Assembly: GCA_038093975.1 (NCBI GenBank)
Contig: JBBPTG010000004.1
Coordinates: 868,001 to 932,000 of the forward strand
Direction of reading: 5' to 3'
Origin: Chalciporus piperatus
Taxonomy: Eukaryota > Basidiomycota > Agaricomycetes > Boletales > Boletaceae
DNA: 64,000 nucleotides
Each line of letters begins with the position of its first letter. Position 1 is the stretch's first letter. Shown here in pieces: positions 1-11,587 of this stretch. The notes beneath the pieces are model-generated. The model did no database searches. It saw nothing but the letters and a program-made list of their open reading frames with translations, and was not told the origin of the DNA. Both the position numbers and the translations under genes were made by a program.

Positions 1-2102
1 ATGAGAACGTGAGGACGTCGTGTAAAGTCCCCTCACATAGCCATCACTTGAAGCTCGCAACTGGACCTCGGTACCTCGGAATGTAAAAAGGTGGATAGGA
101 GAGGCAACGGCCAGGGAGAGAATTTCTGTGGAATTCGGGCGGGCCGTGACTGGCAAAGTGAAGTCGACGCAAAAGCAATGTGAGTTAACTGCGGAGTTTA
201 TTGCCAAGAACCTCAGGATAGTGTCACCAGTCAGGGAGTTGACAACTGGATCGCGAAGGGTATGTAGTATCAGAAAGTGTTCGTCGTCAACGAGCGCCTG
301 GTGGGTGAGACGAAGTTCCAAGTCGTCACCACCGACCGGATGTGGTTGATTCGGAACAATATATATCTGGACCATGAAAAAAAATGTTCTCACATGACAA
401 CAATATATGGTCCAGTTGTCAAGACTTCATATGGTGTGTCTTCTGGGTCTGTGTCCTCAGGCTGAGCAGGGTTTAGCATCATTGAGATCCATCAGTGATT
501 GGTACTCACATCCAGTAAATCGCGGTTAAATGGTGGAAACCTGTATAGGTTATACGTCCTGGGGTCGACGATCATGTCCTGGTTCCCGGAATCGGGATGA
601 CTGTCAAAATATAAAGGCGACTGGTAGGCGGTGTAATCACTGAATTCTGCATCTTCTGGGAGGTCCATCTCGTGAATCGCGGGTCCGAATGAGCTGGTTT
701 CGTCCTGCAAGGAAAACACTACGAGTTTGCTAGACAAGAGACTGGTGAAAACTAGCAGCAGAAACAAAACAATGGATGCACGTACATTCGTCGCACCCCC
801 CGTAATTCATTGATGCAGGAGGATACAACAAGATAAACTCGGAGTGCATCAGGGAATCCCCTGGAGAAGATTTTGAATGAAACTATTCGTTGGTCGGTCT
901 CCCAAATCATTCGACGGCAACCCATTTCAAGATCTTCGGCGAAAACTTGCTTCCCTCCCGATCAAATGAACAACCTTCCGAAGAGAATGTTGGGTGTGTC
1001 AATTCGCCTGTGACGTGGACCTTGAGTGACTGAAACAACTTTGAGGGGCTGTGAGGCCCATGTAGAGGATAAACGCTCGGAGGGAACCAAAATGCGTTCA
1101 AGAGACCGAGTGGACTGCCACGAGAACGGCCCAGGTGGACGGGGCAACCGAGCAGTGGCGTACAACGCCTTCCACAGCTGGGTATCGTGAGCAACATCGT
1201 TATATTGCTTTGAGACCTAGAACGAGGAATGTCAGAGACTCTGAGGGGAGTTAAGGGTGATCATTTGGAGTTGGGTGATGCGATCAAGAAGGGCAGCGAG
1301 ATCCAGGTGTTGTATGGCAAATCGTGTGGAAGTCCAGGCCGGATTGAAGATCGGCGACATGATGTACGGGTTGAAAACAGACTCACAAGACGCAATCGGA
1401 TGAGCTCGCGAGGGCTCATGTAATGCAAGATGCGATAGACAAGTTCATCTGGGAGAGTCTGGGGAATCCCATGGAGGAGATTTTGAATAAATTTATTTGT
1501 TGATCTGTCTCCCAAATCATTTGACGGGAACCCATTTCGAGATCTTCGGCGGAAACTTGCTTCCTTCCCGACCAAATGAACAACCTTCCGAAGAGAATGT
1601 TGGGTGTGTCGATTCGCCTGTAACGTGGACCTTGGGTGACGGAAACAACTTTGAGGGGCTGTGAGGCCCATGTAGAGGATAAGCGCTCTGAGGGAACCAA
1701 AATGCGTTCAAGAGACCGAGTGGACTGCCACGAGAACGGCCCGGGTGGACGGGGCAACCGAACGGTGGTGTACAACGCCTTCCACAGCTGGGTATCGCGA
1801 GTAACATTGTTAAATTGCTTTGAGACCTAGAACGAGGAACGTCAGCGGGGAGCTAAGGGTGATCATTTGAAGTGGGGTGATGTGATCAAGATGGGCAGCG
1901 AGATCCAGGTGTTGTATGGCAAATCGTGTGGAAGTCCAGGCCGGATTGAAGATCGGCGACATGATGTACGGGTTGAAAACAGACTCACAAGACGCAATCG
2001 GATGAGCTCGCGAGGGCTCATGTAATGCAAGATGCGATAGACAAGTTCATCTGGGAGAGTCTGGAGTGCGGATTGTTTCGCACAAACTACTAGATCCTCC
2101 AT
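1..2102 (-). pseudogene. F-box protein gene copy A, broken by internal tandem duplication and stop codons (3' end outside window)
   Basis: F-box proteins recruit substrates to SCF ubiquitin ligases through Skp1. Read from 2102 leftwards, the first exon gives a clear F-box with core LPDELVYRILHYMSPREL and a GTGAGT donor right after it. The next exon starts at a CTAG acceptor and continues with VSKQFNNVTRDTQLW, the usual run-on after a fungal F-box. The gene is damaged. A 610-bp unit is present twice, so exon 2 of the outer unit runs into a second, start-less F-box and stops near 1416. The inner unit has a TGA at 962-964, where copy B has TGG. Exon 4 has a TGA at 390-392, where copy B has CAG. 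The C-terminal end lies beyond position 1. Copy B at 15741-17398 is the close paralogue. F-box assignment is firm; pseudogene status is inferred from several independent lesions. Confidence 0.8.
853..2064. repeat. 610-bp tandem duplication inside F-box copy A
   Basis: Units 853-1462 and 1463-2064 each contain most of the F-box exon, intron 1 and exon 2. The junction joins the F-box exon (GGGAGAGTCTGG at 1451-1462) directly to the end of exon 2 (GGAATCCCATGG from 1463). The outer unit is nearly identical to copy B at 16765-17350, while the inner unit has diverged more. The duplication was therefore either an exchange between non-identical copies or was followed by homogenisation of the outer unit. 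Confidence 0.85.
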
Positions 2103-2256
2103 TTCGTCGTGGCCGTCAAGTTCAGGTTGAGATTATCGGGTATCGATGGGTGAGACGAAGAGATTAGCGCTACTACTACTATTACTAGCGGTCCTTGCTT
2201 CTGATATTGGGTGTGCCTACATAACTTGGGGGGATTGCCCTCTTTTAGTAGTCTAC

Positions 2257-3215
2257 TAGAAATAGCCTGGATGGGCGGAAAAACAAACGGACCAAGGCAG
2301 AACGTGAACGTGAACGAGCAATTTCAACGGCCCTCCGGGCAACCCTGGACCCGCCGCCAGACTCGCAGTTCAACATGCCCTCGTTGCAACTGTAACAATG
2401 AATGGGGCCATGGGGGCCATCTAAATTTTGTCACATTTACATTTTATTGTTCACCAGGTCTCTGGCAGGCTGGAATCATCCAAGTAATTACTGTAATTAC
2501 TATGATGCTGAACGCAGTCAGTGGTAGTACATATGTCAGATCACACAGACAAAATCACGATTGACAGTCAGGATACGGAGCAAACAGTGAGAATGGAGGG
2601 AGAGGAGAGCTGTGGAGCAACAGAATACAAGCTTTGAAAAAGGGGTTTCGTCGCTGACAAAGACGGTAATCCGGACCGACATCCCATCAGTGGACGCACA
2701 ATTTTGAAAGTGAGATCTGGACCACTTTCGGGTCCAGGAATGATATGATATTGTGAGGGTCCGTGTGACGTCATCGTATATGAGAGGAATGCTAAGTTAC
2801 CACGTCTAGTTACTAGGTGGCGGCATCGGCCGCCTTAAACCTTGCTTGCAATTACAGCGTTTTGCGCAGAGTCACTTGAAGATGGGAAAGTATTCGTCTC
2901 ATACAAAACCCTCCTGCACAAGGGAGTCGGGGATTACTTGTCTCTTCATTATATACGGTGCAAATCTGTATTTATACGATGTAAAATTTCGTCTAATGAA
3001 ATTTCTTCTTCGAGCACTGGCATTTCTGTATCGTCTCCTTCCGTTTGAGGTAGCCATGTGACACGGAAGGAACGACGTTCGAAAACGTTGAAAAGATAGT
3101 AGAATAGATATGCTAAATCAGTAGAGGTTGAAACATACAGAACTTGTACGTCAATTATTGCGTTTTGGATGATGTCTATGAGGTGAGTTGAATTGTTGAA
3201 AGTAGAAATGAAAGG
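2257..3215. other. Helitron left arm, non-coding
   Basis: About 960 bases between the 5' end and the first small gene. Short open frames occur on both strands, but none has coding character or a clear exon structure. The region probably holds 5' transposition signals. I see no extended inverted repeat. Confidence 0.5.
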
Positions 3216-3583
3216 TCAGTTGAAGACTTCACCTATTATTTCACCGTCGTTGTCATCTTCGTATTGGCGAAGAGTGGCAGATTGGATGTGATAGGCAGGC
3301 ATCGAAGGTATTATCTCCGTTGCGTATGTTGCGTTTATGACGTCGACTGAGAAGTCTTCGAAACCAGCAACGAAGTAGCCAGTTGACGTTGATCCTGGCA
3401 TTATGTTTCCTTCTGTGTTGGAAACATTTTGGGGTGATGAAATGTATACGATATCCATGGAGCGGTTTAAGTTTCCGATTATGATAGCTGTATTGAGGTG
3501 AAGGACAAGATGGTTTTCATAGTTTTCTAGCACTTACATTGTATGTCGTCCGAAGGAAGAAGGCGGTCCATGGGGGAGATCAT
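3216..3583 (-). CDS. Helitron accessory gene 1, small protein of unknown function
   Basis: Two exons are supported. Exon 1 (3538-3583) starts MISPMDRLLPSDDIQ and ends at a perfect GTAAGT donor. A 50-base intron (3488-3537) ends in AATACAG, and exon 2 runs to a TGA at 3216. The product is about 105 residues, rich in beta-branched and polar residues, with an acidic C-terminus (QYEDDNDGEIIGE). I recognise no domain. Standard splice sites at exact phase argue that this is a real gene and not a chance frame. It is transcribed away from the RepHel gene with the next gene (3752-4690). A DNA-binding or packaging role is possible but unsupported. Confidence 0.55.
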
Positions 3584-3751
3584 GAAGGATGAAGGAAGAT
3601 AGGAGTTTATGGATTTTGTGATTTGGAGTGGATACGAAGCTCATAGGTAATATACATTTTGAGACGTAAAGTGTAGGATGCATATTTTTGAACGAGAAAC
3701 TAAATTTACGATAGCTTCAGAGCACGGCTTACAGTTCATTGAGCCTTTTGA

Positions 3752-4690
3752 TTACTTGTTGCTCGGGCCAGCTTCCGCAGGACCAGGTCTTCGTCTCTCT
3801 ATCTCACCTGTTTCTCCGTCTGCTCGCTTTCTTTTCTTCGTTTGGGCTGGACCGCTTCGAGGGTTGAGGCGTTCATCGGACTCAACGATCCGTTTCTTGA
3901 GAATAATGATCTGTTCGATCTCTGCTTGGAAAGAGTCTTGCGGATCCTGGGTTCGTCTGAGGAATGTATGATTGATACCGAAAGTAACTTCGACAAGGGT
4001 GTTGGTCATCTTGTCGATTACGTTGCGCGGTTCGATGAATTTGTCGTTTTCATAGACGCGAAGTGGAAGAGCACGGTAGTTGGGCTTCATCAAGTCAAGT
4101 TCGTCTTGCAATTCGGATGGAACGCTCCAGTTCATTGTTTCTTCGTCGAGTTCAACTTGCTCTTCCTCATCTTTCTCGCACGTGCCTTTTTGATCAGTAC
4201 GTGGTAAAGGAGAGTCTCTCGCAGGAGTTCTCTTTCGGTTGCGATAAGTGTACTTTCGTTACGAAGTTGGTTTGCTTACCCTTCTTTCGAATATATTCCT
4301 TGTCATTCTCATATTCTTTCCTCCTTTTTCTTCCATTAGCATATCTTTTCGCAATCCGGTGACAGCTACTTTGTCCTGTAACTTCATGAGGACTTGGAAT
4401 GCACGATTGAATTCTTCACGAAAGGGGGAAGTAATGGGAGAGATGAGGTGAAACTGGTACTTTGCTTTTGAAAGTGGTCCATAGTTGGGATTGATGTAGT
4501 TTCCAGTAGGACCGACACTGAGACGGAAGTTGGCAACGTTTCCTACCACGATCGCCTTGTAGTTGTTCTCTTCCTTTTTATCGTAGACGCTATGACCCGT
4601 CTTGTCTGAGCGCCATTCCAATGAGTCTAAAGGGAAGTTTTCTCTTCCAAGATAGTTGGCATATTGTGAGTAGTCAGTTTTAGCAGACAT
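3752..4690 (-). CDS. Helitron accessory gene 2, about 296-residue unknown protein
   Basis: Exon 1 (4280-4690) starts MSAKTDYSQYANYLGRENF. A 48-base intron (4232-4279, GTAAGC...AAAG) joins in frame to exon 2 (3752-4231), which begins RTPARDSPLPRTDQKGTCEK. The N-terminal half looks globular, with alternating strands and aromatic residues (YKAIVVGNVANFRLSVGP). The C-terminal tail is charged, with a lysine/arginine cluster (QTKKRKRAD) that could act as a nuclear localisation signal. It lies head-to-head with RepHel, 159 bases apart, so the two probably share a promoter. No family recognised. A single-strand DNA-binding partner of the transposase would fit the position, but this is inference only. 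Confidence 0.6.
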
Positions 4691-4849
4691 GGTGGTAAAG
4701 ATGCAAGGCGTGACGTTGAAAGTTAGTGGAGAGAGGATTTCTGTTTTTGGTGTTGCTCGTCATCGATGTGTCACGTCACAATAGTTAGGAGTACTTCTAA
4801 TGTAGTGGCGCTAGATTTCGTTACGCTGTTCCGACACTGTTTCATTATC

Positions 4850-7800
4850 ATGTCGCTCTCCGAAGACGATTTCAAGTCTATTTTCCGTCAATTAACGAAG
4901 AAGGAGTTGTTGGACGCTTTGGGTGGTCTCCACCTAACCAAAGAAGAAGTTCGAACGCGACAAAATCTGTACGATGCTACCATTGGTTCACCTATCTGTC
5001 ATTCGCATCTCTGCGGTGCTTTGAATCGTAAAAGGCGTCGAGTGGAAGAAGAAGCTACGGAAACTATCAAGAAAATGCGTATGGATGTTGAAGATATGTC
5101 ATCTGGTGATTCCGGTGAAGGACTTGAAGAACATTTCTTTGCGGATGTTGGGGATGAAACTCGTCATCGATGTGTTATTGATTTTATAGAAGCAACAGGT
5201 ATGTTTATATGTTAGTGAAATCTGTTGTTGTGTTTATGGTTTTGGAGGTAATGATGCCGTTTCTACCTGTGCTTGTATTCTTTGTGCCGGCGAGTATTTC
5301 GTCAGGGAAACAGAAGAGTTTCGTATTCAAGATTTGCCTAATCAACATCTCATTCGACCTGGTCAACGCCATCGTCATCAGCAACTGGTTGATGGACTGT
5401 TGGTGTATAACGCTGGGGTGACATATCGACATGGAGAAGCGTTTGGCCACGTATGTGCATCCTGTCGATATTATTTGGTTGAAAGTAGGAGGCCATCTCC
5501 GAATTTTCTAATCAATAATCTCTGGGTGGGTGATATCCCCCCAGAACTGTCGATGCTTTCACTTCCCGAACGGATATTGGTCGCGCGGTACTATCCATCG
5601 GCTTTCATCGTCAAGTTGTATCCGAAGAGAACAGGAGGAGTTCATTGGAATGAAGAAACATTGAATAGCGGACTTCGCGGTAACGTTTCCACATATCGCC
5701 TCAATACTCAAGATATTGTTTCAATGATTCACGGCCATTTTCTTCCACCACCTCCTTCGCTGCTTGCTGCAGTTATTGGCGTCAGCATCGTCGGTCCAAA
5801 AAACATACCGGAGCGTTCATTACCATCCATTCTTTGCGTTAGTCGCAATCACGTCCGGAATGCGCTTCTGTTCCTTCAACGAGAAAATCCGTTATACGCT
5901 GATGTCGTGATTTCGGAGGAGAATTTGAAGCTTCTTCCCGAAAGTGGAATCCCCGAAGAACTCTCGTCTATTGTGCATATCTCAGACGACGTTGCTGCGT
6001 TACGAGAAGAAAGTGAGGGGTACGTGAACGACAGTTCCGATGAGGATAACAACGATGGTGTGTGTATATGATAAATTTGTTGACTATATCTTTAACGTGC
6101 CGTTATTGAGAGAAGCAGAGGATGACGACAGGGAAACTACCATTCCAATTCAAGCATACGGGGTTATTGATCCTAGCGTCTCAGAAGTTGATGATCATAG
6201 GATTCTAGTAGAAGCTCTAGCAAACGCTACTGTGTCCATGGATGAAACATATGCGGTTAGGAGAGGAGGAAGCTTTGTATCAGAATACCCACGGCGAGAC
6301 GAAGAATCTTCGTTTTCGATCGGAACCCCCGAGAATCCAAATCATTTGTTAGGGGCGTTTCCGTGGCTCTTTCCATACGGCAGAGGTGGTTTCGAAGTTG
6401 ATCGGCCTGTTCCTTTATCGTACGAGGCTCACGCAAAATGGGCACTCAAGTACGCGGATAGGCGATTTCGAATGGATCTTCAATTTATGTTCCAGGTGTT
6501 TGGCGTCGTTCAAAAACGTCAAGTATGCCGCTCTGCTGTTATCCAGGTGAAGAAGAAAGAATTCATGCAAAATTTCGATGCGTTTTATCGTCTTACGCCG
6601 GAGGACCTTATAACAGCCAGTAAAGAAGAAGAACAGCACCATCCAGTTTCTAACTCGGCAGTCCGCTCATTGAAACGTCACATTTCCACCGTTCGATCGC
6701 ACGTCATGGGAACTGATGAATCACGCATCAAAATACGTTCGCTCGTTTGGGGCATGGTCGTGAAGAAAAATCCTCCCTCATTATGGATCACTATCAATCC
6801 TAGCGACACGCATAGTCCAGTTGCTCAAGTATTTACAGGCGCAGAGATAGATTTGGACAACTTCGACAGAACATCAGGTCCCAATAACCATGATCGATCT
6901 GTTCGCGTGGCCAAGGATCCGTATGCTGCAGCCAAATTCTTTCACTTTACGATCAACACTGTTCTCCAAACTATATTCGGCATCTCTTCCTCTGATGGTA
7001 CCATTAAACGAAGTGATGGGGCGTTTGGACGAGTCGAAGCATACGTCGGAACAGTGGAGGCTCAGGGACGAGGAACACTGCATTTACATATGTTACTGTG
7101 GTTGAAGGGAGCTCCAACGGCAAGTCGCATGAAAGAACTTCTAGCAAAAGAAGATTTTCGTGTGCGGATGGCTGCATTCATCTCTGAAAACATTCGCGCT
7201 ACGGTCGACGAAGCTGTGGATGTGGTAGATCTTCCAAGAGACTCTTCAATTTCTTATGCACGACCTGTTGATCCTCGTTCAGCGGAGTATGACATTGAAC
7301 ATAGGACTGTTCAGCAGAGGCTTGCCAATGTACTTCAAGTTCACAAATGTGGCCCAGCCTGTACGATTGTAGTGCAAGGTAAGTTCCTGTGTAGTTTGTT
7401 GCATGTAGTCATTGAAGAATTATTTCGTTATAGGGAGGTTGACGTGCAAACGACACGCGCCATTCCCGGTAGCGGATGCGCCGTGGGTGGATGATAGTGG
7501 ACGATGGGGTCCGCAACGAAGTAATGGTATGATGAACAACTGGATGCCCCTAGTATTGGATACCGTTTTATGCAACAACGACGCTAAGCTGATCACGAAT
7601 GGCGAAGAAACACGAGACATCAGTTTTTACTTCACGAATTACACTGCCAAGCACCAGCAACATTCTTTCAATTCATCGGCACTTCTCGCTCGCACTCTTG
7701 CATTTCATCAAGCAGGATCTAAAGGCGTTTCGGACGTGCACGAACTGAACAAGAAATTGATTCAGCGCTGTGCTAACACGCTGAGTCGAGACCAAGAATT

Positions 7801-10692
7801 CAGTTCACCTGAAGTCGTTAGCTATCTTATGGGTTGGGGAGATCGATACGTCTCACATCACTTTGAGCCCATCTATATTTCCACCGTGATATCGTTACTG
7901 AAGGACACATTTCCGACACTTACGAAACCATCTTTGGACACGGATCCTGAAGAGGCACAGATTGATGGAAGAACTGAAATTTTGGTTGAGAAGGACGACG
8001 ATGTAAGTTAAAGAATGTTTGTTAATTTCATGACTAATAAACTCTAAGCCCGAGTATGCGATGCTTGAAGTTCGTCAAGGAACATTACGAATTCGAGATC
8101 GTATCAAAGACTATGTAGAGCGAGGAGCTCCATTGGATTCCTACAGTCTCTTCGATTTTTTCTTGAATACATACGACGCACCCAGATTAACTGCGGAACA
8201 GGAGAGCGAACTTCCGTTGCGAAAGCGAAACGTGCGCATCGCTTATCAGCCAGAACGAGCAAAGCGTTGTCGCGTTCTACGCTCCGAAGATCACGAAGTT
8301 ATTCCGTACTTTCCAGGGAGATGGTTTCCACGTGCTGATGCGGAAGAATGTTCTGCGTTATACGAAGCTACTGTGTTAGCGCTATTCAAACCATGGAGAC
8401 GAGTTACGGATTTAAAGTCCTGCAACATTACGTTCCAACAAGCCTTTCACAATTTTATGGCGAACGCGCCATTATCTATCCACCATGCGGTCGAAAACAT
8501 CCAATATTACTATTCTTGCGCGGATAAGGCGAAAGAACGTAGAAGAGATGACAGGCAATTGACGGAATGGGTCAATCCTAGTGGAGTCGATAGGAGGGAA
8601 GGATATGAAAGCGATTATGAAAATGATGAAGATACAGACGTTGTGATTGGTGAGAAAGTCACTTACAATTAAAAGTGTGTTGTTAACAAAATTTAAATCG
8701 ACCGATTACGGAAGACGATATTGAAGAGGCCTCACAAGCTACTTTCTCCGCACGGGAACGTGTGTATGCCGACAATGCAATCAATGTGGGTGACACTCAC
8801 GGCTTCTTCACATGCGATCCAATGGGTATCAACGTTGGCGAAGGAGCGAGGAAAAGTAATCCAAATGACTTTAAGCGGTATGAGAAATGGATGATTGCGG
8901 TCGAAAAGCAGGGAGGAGATGATGATGAAAGTTCAGCGGAAGATGCTGGAGATGTCAATGTCGCACATGTTAGTGAAGAGGAGTCGGATAGTGATGTTGG
9001 GTTGTTGACGAACATGGGAAAAGAACCCGACGATGAAGACCATGTCGATCTCTCCAAGACGCTCAATTACGATCAACACATGGCGTTCAAAATAATCGAA
9101 AACAACTTACTGGATCAATTGAACGGAAACCCTGTTCGACAGTTGTTGATGTATGTGGGTGGACATGGAGGTGTAGGAAAGACGTACCTCATCGACGCTC
9201 TCGACAATCTCTTCGAAAGACATAACGTTTCAACGTCTCTGTCCAAAACAGCGACAACCGGAATCGCGGCAAGTAACGTAGGAGGATGTACGGTGCACTC
9301 TTGGGCAGGTCTTCCAGTTTGTACACCCCGCTCTGATACTTGGGCACTTCACCCAAATCCTGCGATGGAAGTCAGACGACGAAACAATATAATAGGCAAA
9401 CGACTGCTTATCGTGGACGAGATCAGTATGTTGACGACGGATACGTTGGCCGATCTTTCGAAGGTGATCTCAATAGTACGAGGAAATGAATGGTGCACAG
9501 AGCCACTTGGAGGTATGAACGTGTTGGTGACAGGTGATTTTCATCAATTTCCTCCTGTAGGTAAGAATTATATCGATGTGTCTCATCAATAACATGATGT
9601 TCAATCTAACACAATAATATCACAGGTAAATTCAGCAGAGCTCTCTTTCAAGCGAAGCAACCTACAACAAGGAGCGAGAGTGGTCGAAACACCTTCCTTC
9701 AATTCGATACTGTAATTTTCCTCACGGAACAGATGAGAATCGATGACGACGTATGGAGCGACTTGCTTGATCGAGCAAGAGTAGGTGAATGCACGAAGGA
9801 AGACTTGACTACTCTTCGAGGACTCATCCTAGGTCAGCCATCATGCTCGACACCTAATTTCTCGACCTCTCCATGGAGCGACACGGTTCTGGTGACACCA
9901 AGAAATGGAGTCCGTGTACGATGGAACGAACTTACGTTGAAGAAGCATTGCAAAATAACAAGAAATATTCAATATTCTTGCGCATCGGAGAGCAGCACCA
10001 AGAACGGACCGTTGACGATGTTACAGAGATTAACGATAGCTCAAATGCCGATGGAGAAAACGGGCGATCTTCAATCAACCATTACGATCGCTATCGGAGT
10101 TCCTGTGATGATCACGGAAAATATCAGTCCTGCCACTGGTCTCGCGAATGGTACACGGGGTATGATTACCGAAATTATTCTAGACCCACGCGAAGATCAG
10201 CAAAGCGTACAATCTACCAACGATTGCGCTGAAACGCTACTCAAATATCCTCCATTCTGTATTATCTTACGACTTCTACCATCCGTAAAGAGCCGATTCA
10301 ACTTTTACGACCTTCCACCTAAACATATTCCAATCTTTCCTGTAACGCATCACTTCTTCATAGGATCTAAACCACGTGTTCGTGTCACTCGTCGACAACT
10401 GCCGATCACGCTAGCTTACGCATTTACGGACTTCAAGTCCCAAGGACAGACACTCCCCTACGTGATCGTAGATATTGGAAAGACGACAAGTTTCGGATTG
10501 ACGCCGTTCAACGCATACGTAGCGCTTTCACGCGGACAACAACGAGATAAGATTCGATTGCTTCGTGACTTCGAAGATGATTTATTTACCCATCATCCTT
10601 CTGAAGCTCTTCGCACGGAAGATATGCGTTTAGGAGAAGTAGCGGTACGCACGAAACGTGTTTTTGAAACAGGAGGCTACGGTGCTCATTAG
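4850..10692 (+). CDS. Helitron Rep/helicase (HUH endonuclease plus PIF1-type SF1B helicase)
   Basis: Rolling-circle transposase of about 1,830 residues in seven exons: 4850-5198, 5248-about 6061, about 6111-7378, 7434-8002, 8049-about 8649, about 8714-9560, 9626-10692. The N-terminal part has a Cys cluster (CACILCAGEYF). The Helitron helicase-like/Rep region carries the HUH motif GTLHLHMLLW near 7075-7100. Two candidate catalytic tyrosines lie four apart in FYFTNYTAK near 7630. The PIF1 helicase follows: Walker A GGHGGVGKTY (about 9160), DEIS motif II (about 9418), TGDFHQFPP motif III, and NAYVALSRG motif VI (about 10520). All checked exon joins keep frame except the fifth, where the sites at 8640-8714 are ambiguous. 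No in-frame stop was seen elsewhere, so the gene looks intact. The two-tyrosine Rep-PIF1 fusion is diagnostic of Helitrons. Confidence 0.93.
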
Positions 10693-11353
10693 AGATATAA
10701 CATAATGTACAACAAGTACAGATGAACATCGGAACGTACAGAGATACTTCAAAAGTGATGTTCGTTTGAAAGGGATAAAATGATTCGGAACGAATCCTAA
10801 AATGCCACACACACATTTTACAACGAGGATAATCTATTAGAAAAATTAAGAAAGAAAAGAATAAGAAAAAGAAAAAGAAGAAAAAATCGCACCTTACAAC
10901 GACCTGAACAGCTGCATTTACATCTTCATCTTGCAGTAACAACGGTTGCGAAGAATTTCGTTCGCAGATGATAACGACGAAGAAACGACGACCGTTCAGT
11001 TGACTTGATTGTACTTGACGTTCTTGAATCGTAATGAGTTCGACTTCCACACCGTTTCGAATTGCAGGGAAAAACGTGATGCGAAACGGTCCTGGAAGAG
11101 TAAAAAAGCATCCGGATGGAAAATACTCTTGTCGATCTCCATCAAACATGGATGTAACAATTTGAACAGTGACGTCATCGCAAGTGACATGTTCTCCACA
11201 GCTTCTAGCGAAGACTGTAGGAGAGAGAAAGAAAACAGAGTCAGTTTGATGCTCACGGTTCATGATGGTGATGATTAAATCACCAATTAACATAGGGAAA
11301 TGTATAACGTCACGACGGGAACAACAGGAAAAATTTCGGAATGAACTACCCAT
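10630..11353 (-). CDS. Helitron accessory gene 3, small protein of unknown function
   Basis: Converges on the 3' end of RepHel and overlaps it slightly. Exon 1 starts MGSSFRNFSCCSRRD at 11353. An intron with GTGAGC donor and CTACAG acceptor joins to LFARSCGEHVTCDDVT, then the frame runs through FPSGCFFTLPGPFRITFFPA to QVV. A likely last intron (GTAAGG...CTAATAG) spans a long T-rich tract near 10850-10890. The core is beta-rich. I recognise no domain. The C-terminal exon is uncertain because its frame overlaps the helicase gene on the other strand. Together with the two left-arm genes it makes three minus-strand passengers. Confidence 0.5.
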
Positions 11354-11410
11354 ATTTAGCTATTATTTGCATCTGTGGACGTTTTGCACCCGAAGGCACC
11401 AAATCAGAGA

Positions 11411-11424
11411 CCTTGCAAGCAAGG
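11411..11424 (+). repeat. 3'-terminal hairpin of the Helitron
   Basis: CCTTGC-AA-GCAAGG: a perfect 6-bp stem with a 2-base loop, followed by TGACATCTAC to the element end. Helitrons typically carry a short GC-rich hairpin about 10-12 bases from the 3' end, where it acts as the replication stop. Spacing here is 10 bases. Confidence 0.75.
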
Positions 11425-11587
11425 TGACATCTACGCTGATTTGGACTATTTGCTTCTGGCTTTTTGCCTCAGTGGTCATCTCTGGGGAGCCCCAACCTCC
11501 TTATCATCCACACTACCCCGCGACCTCGTCCTAGCACAACTAATTTACCTCGAAACCCGGCGAACCCGATGGTCTGATTCCCGCGGA

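Larger units (their letters stand above)
2252..11434 (+). mobile_element. Helitron (rolling-circle transposon), about 9.2 kb, apparently full length
   Basis: The element encodes a RepHel protein (4850-10692) and three small minus-strand genes. Its ends are defined by the paralogous locus near F-box copy B. There (17468-17510), sequence matching 2235-2256 runs straight into sequence matching 11430-11455, with nothing in between. TCTAC occurs once at the empty site and at both junctions here (2252-2256 and 11430-11434), so the exact boundary can slide by five bases. The 5' end reads TCTACTAGAAAT, starting with TC as Helitrons do. Near the 3' end is a hairpin (11411-11424) ending 10 bases before 11434. 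The canonical CTRR 3' end is not present; the sequence reads CTAC. Boundaries are seen by comparison; the family call comes from the protein. Confidence 0.9.

Noticed and set aside
9873..10232. Alternative frame inside the last RepHel exon
   Set aside because: Overlaps the helicase coding exon whose motifs are in the other frame.
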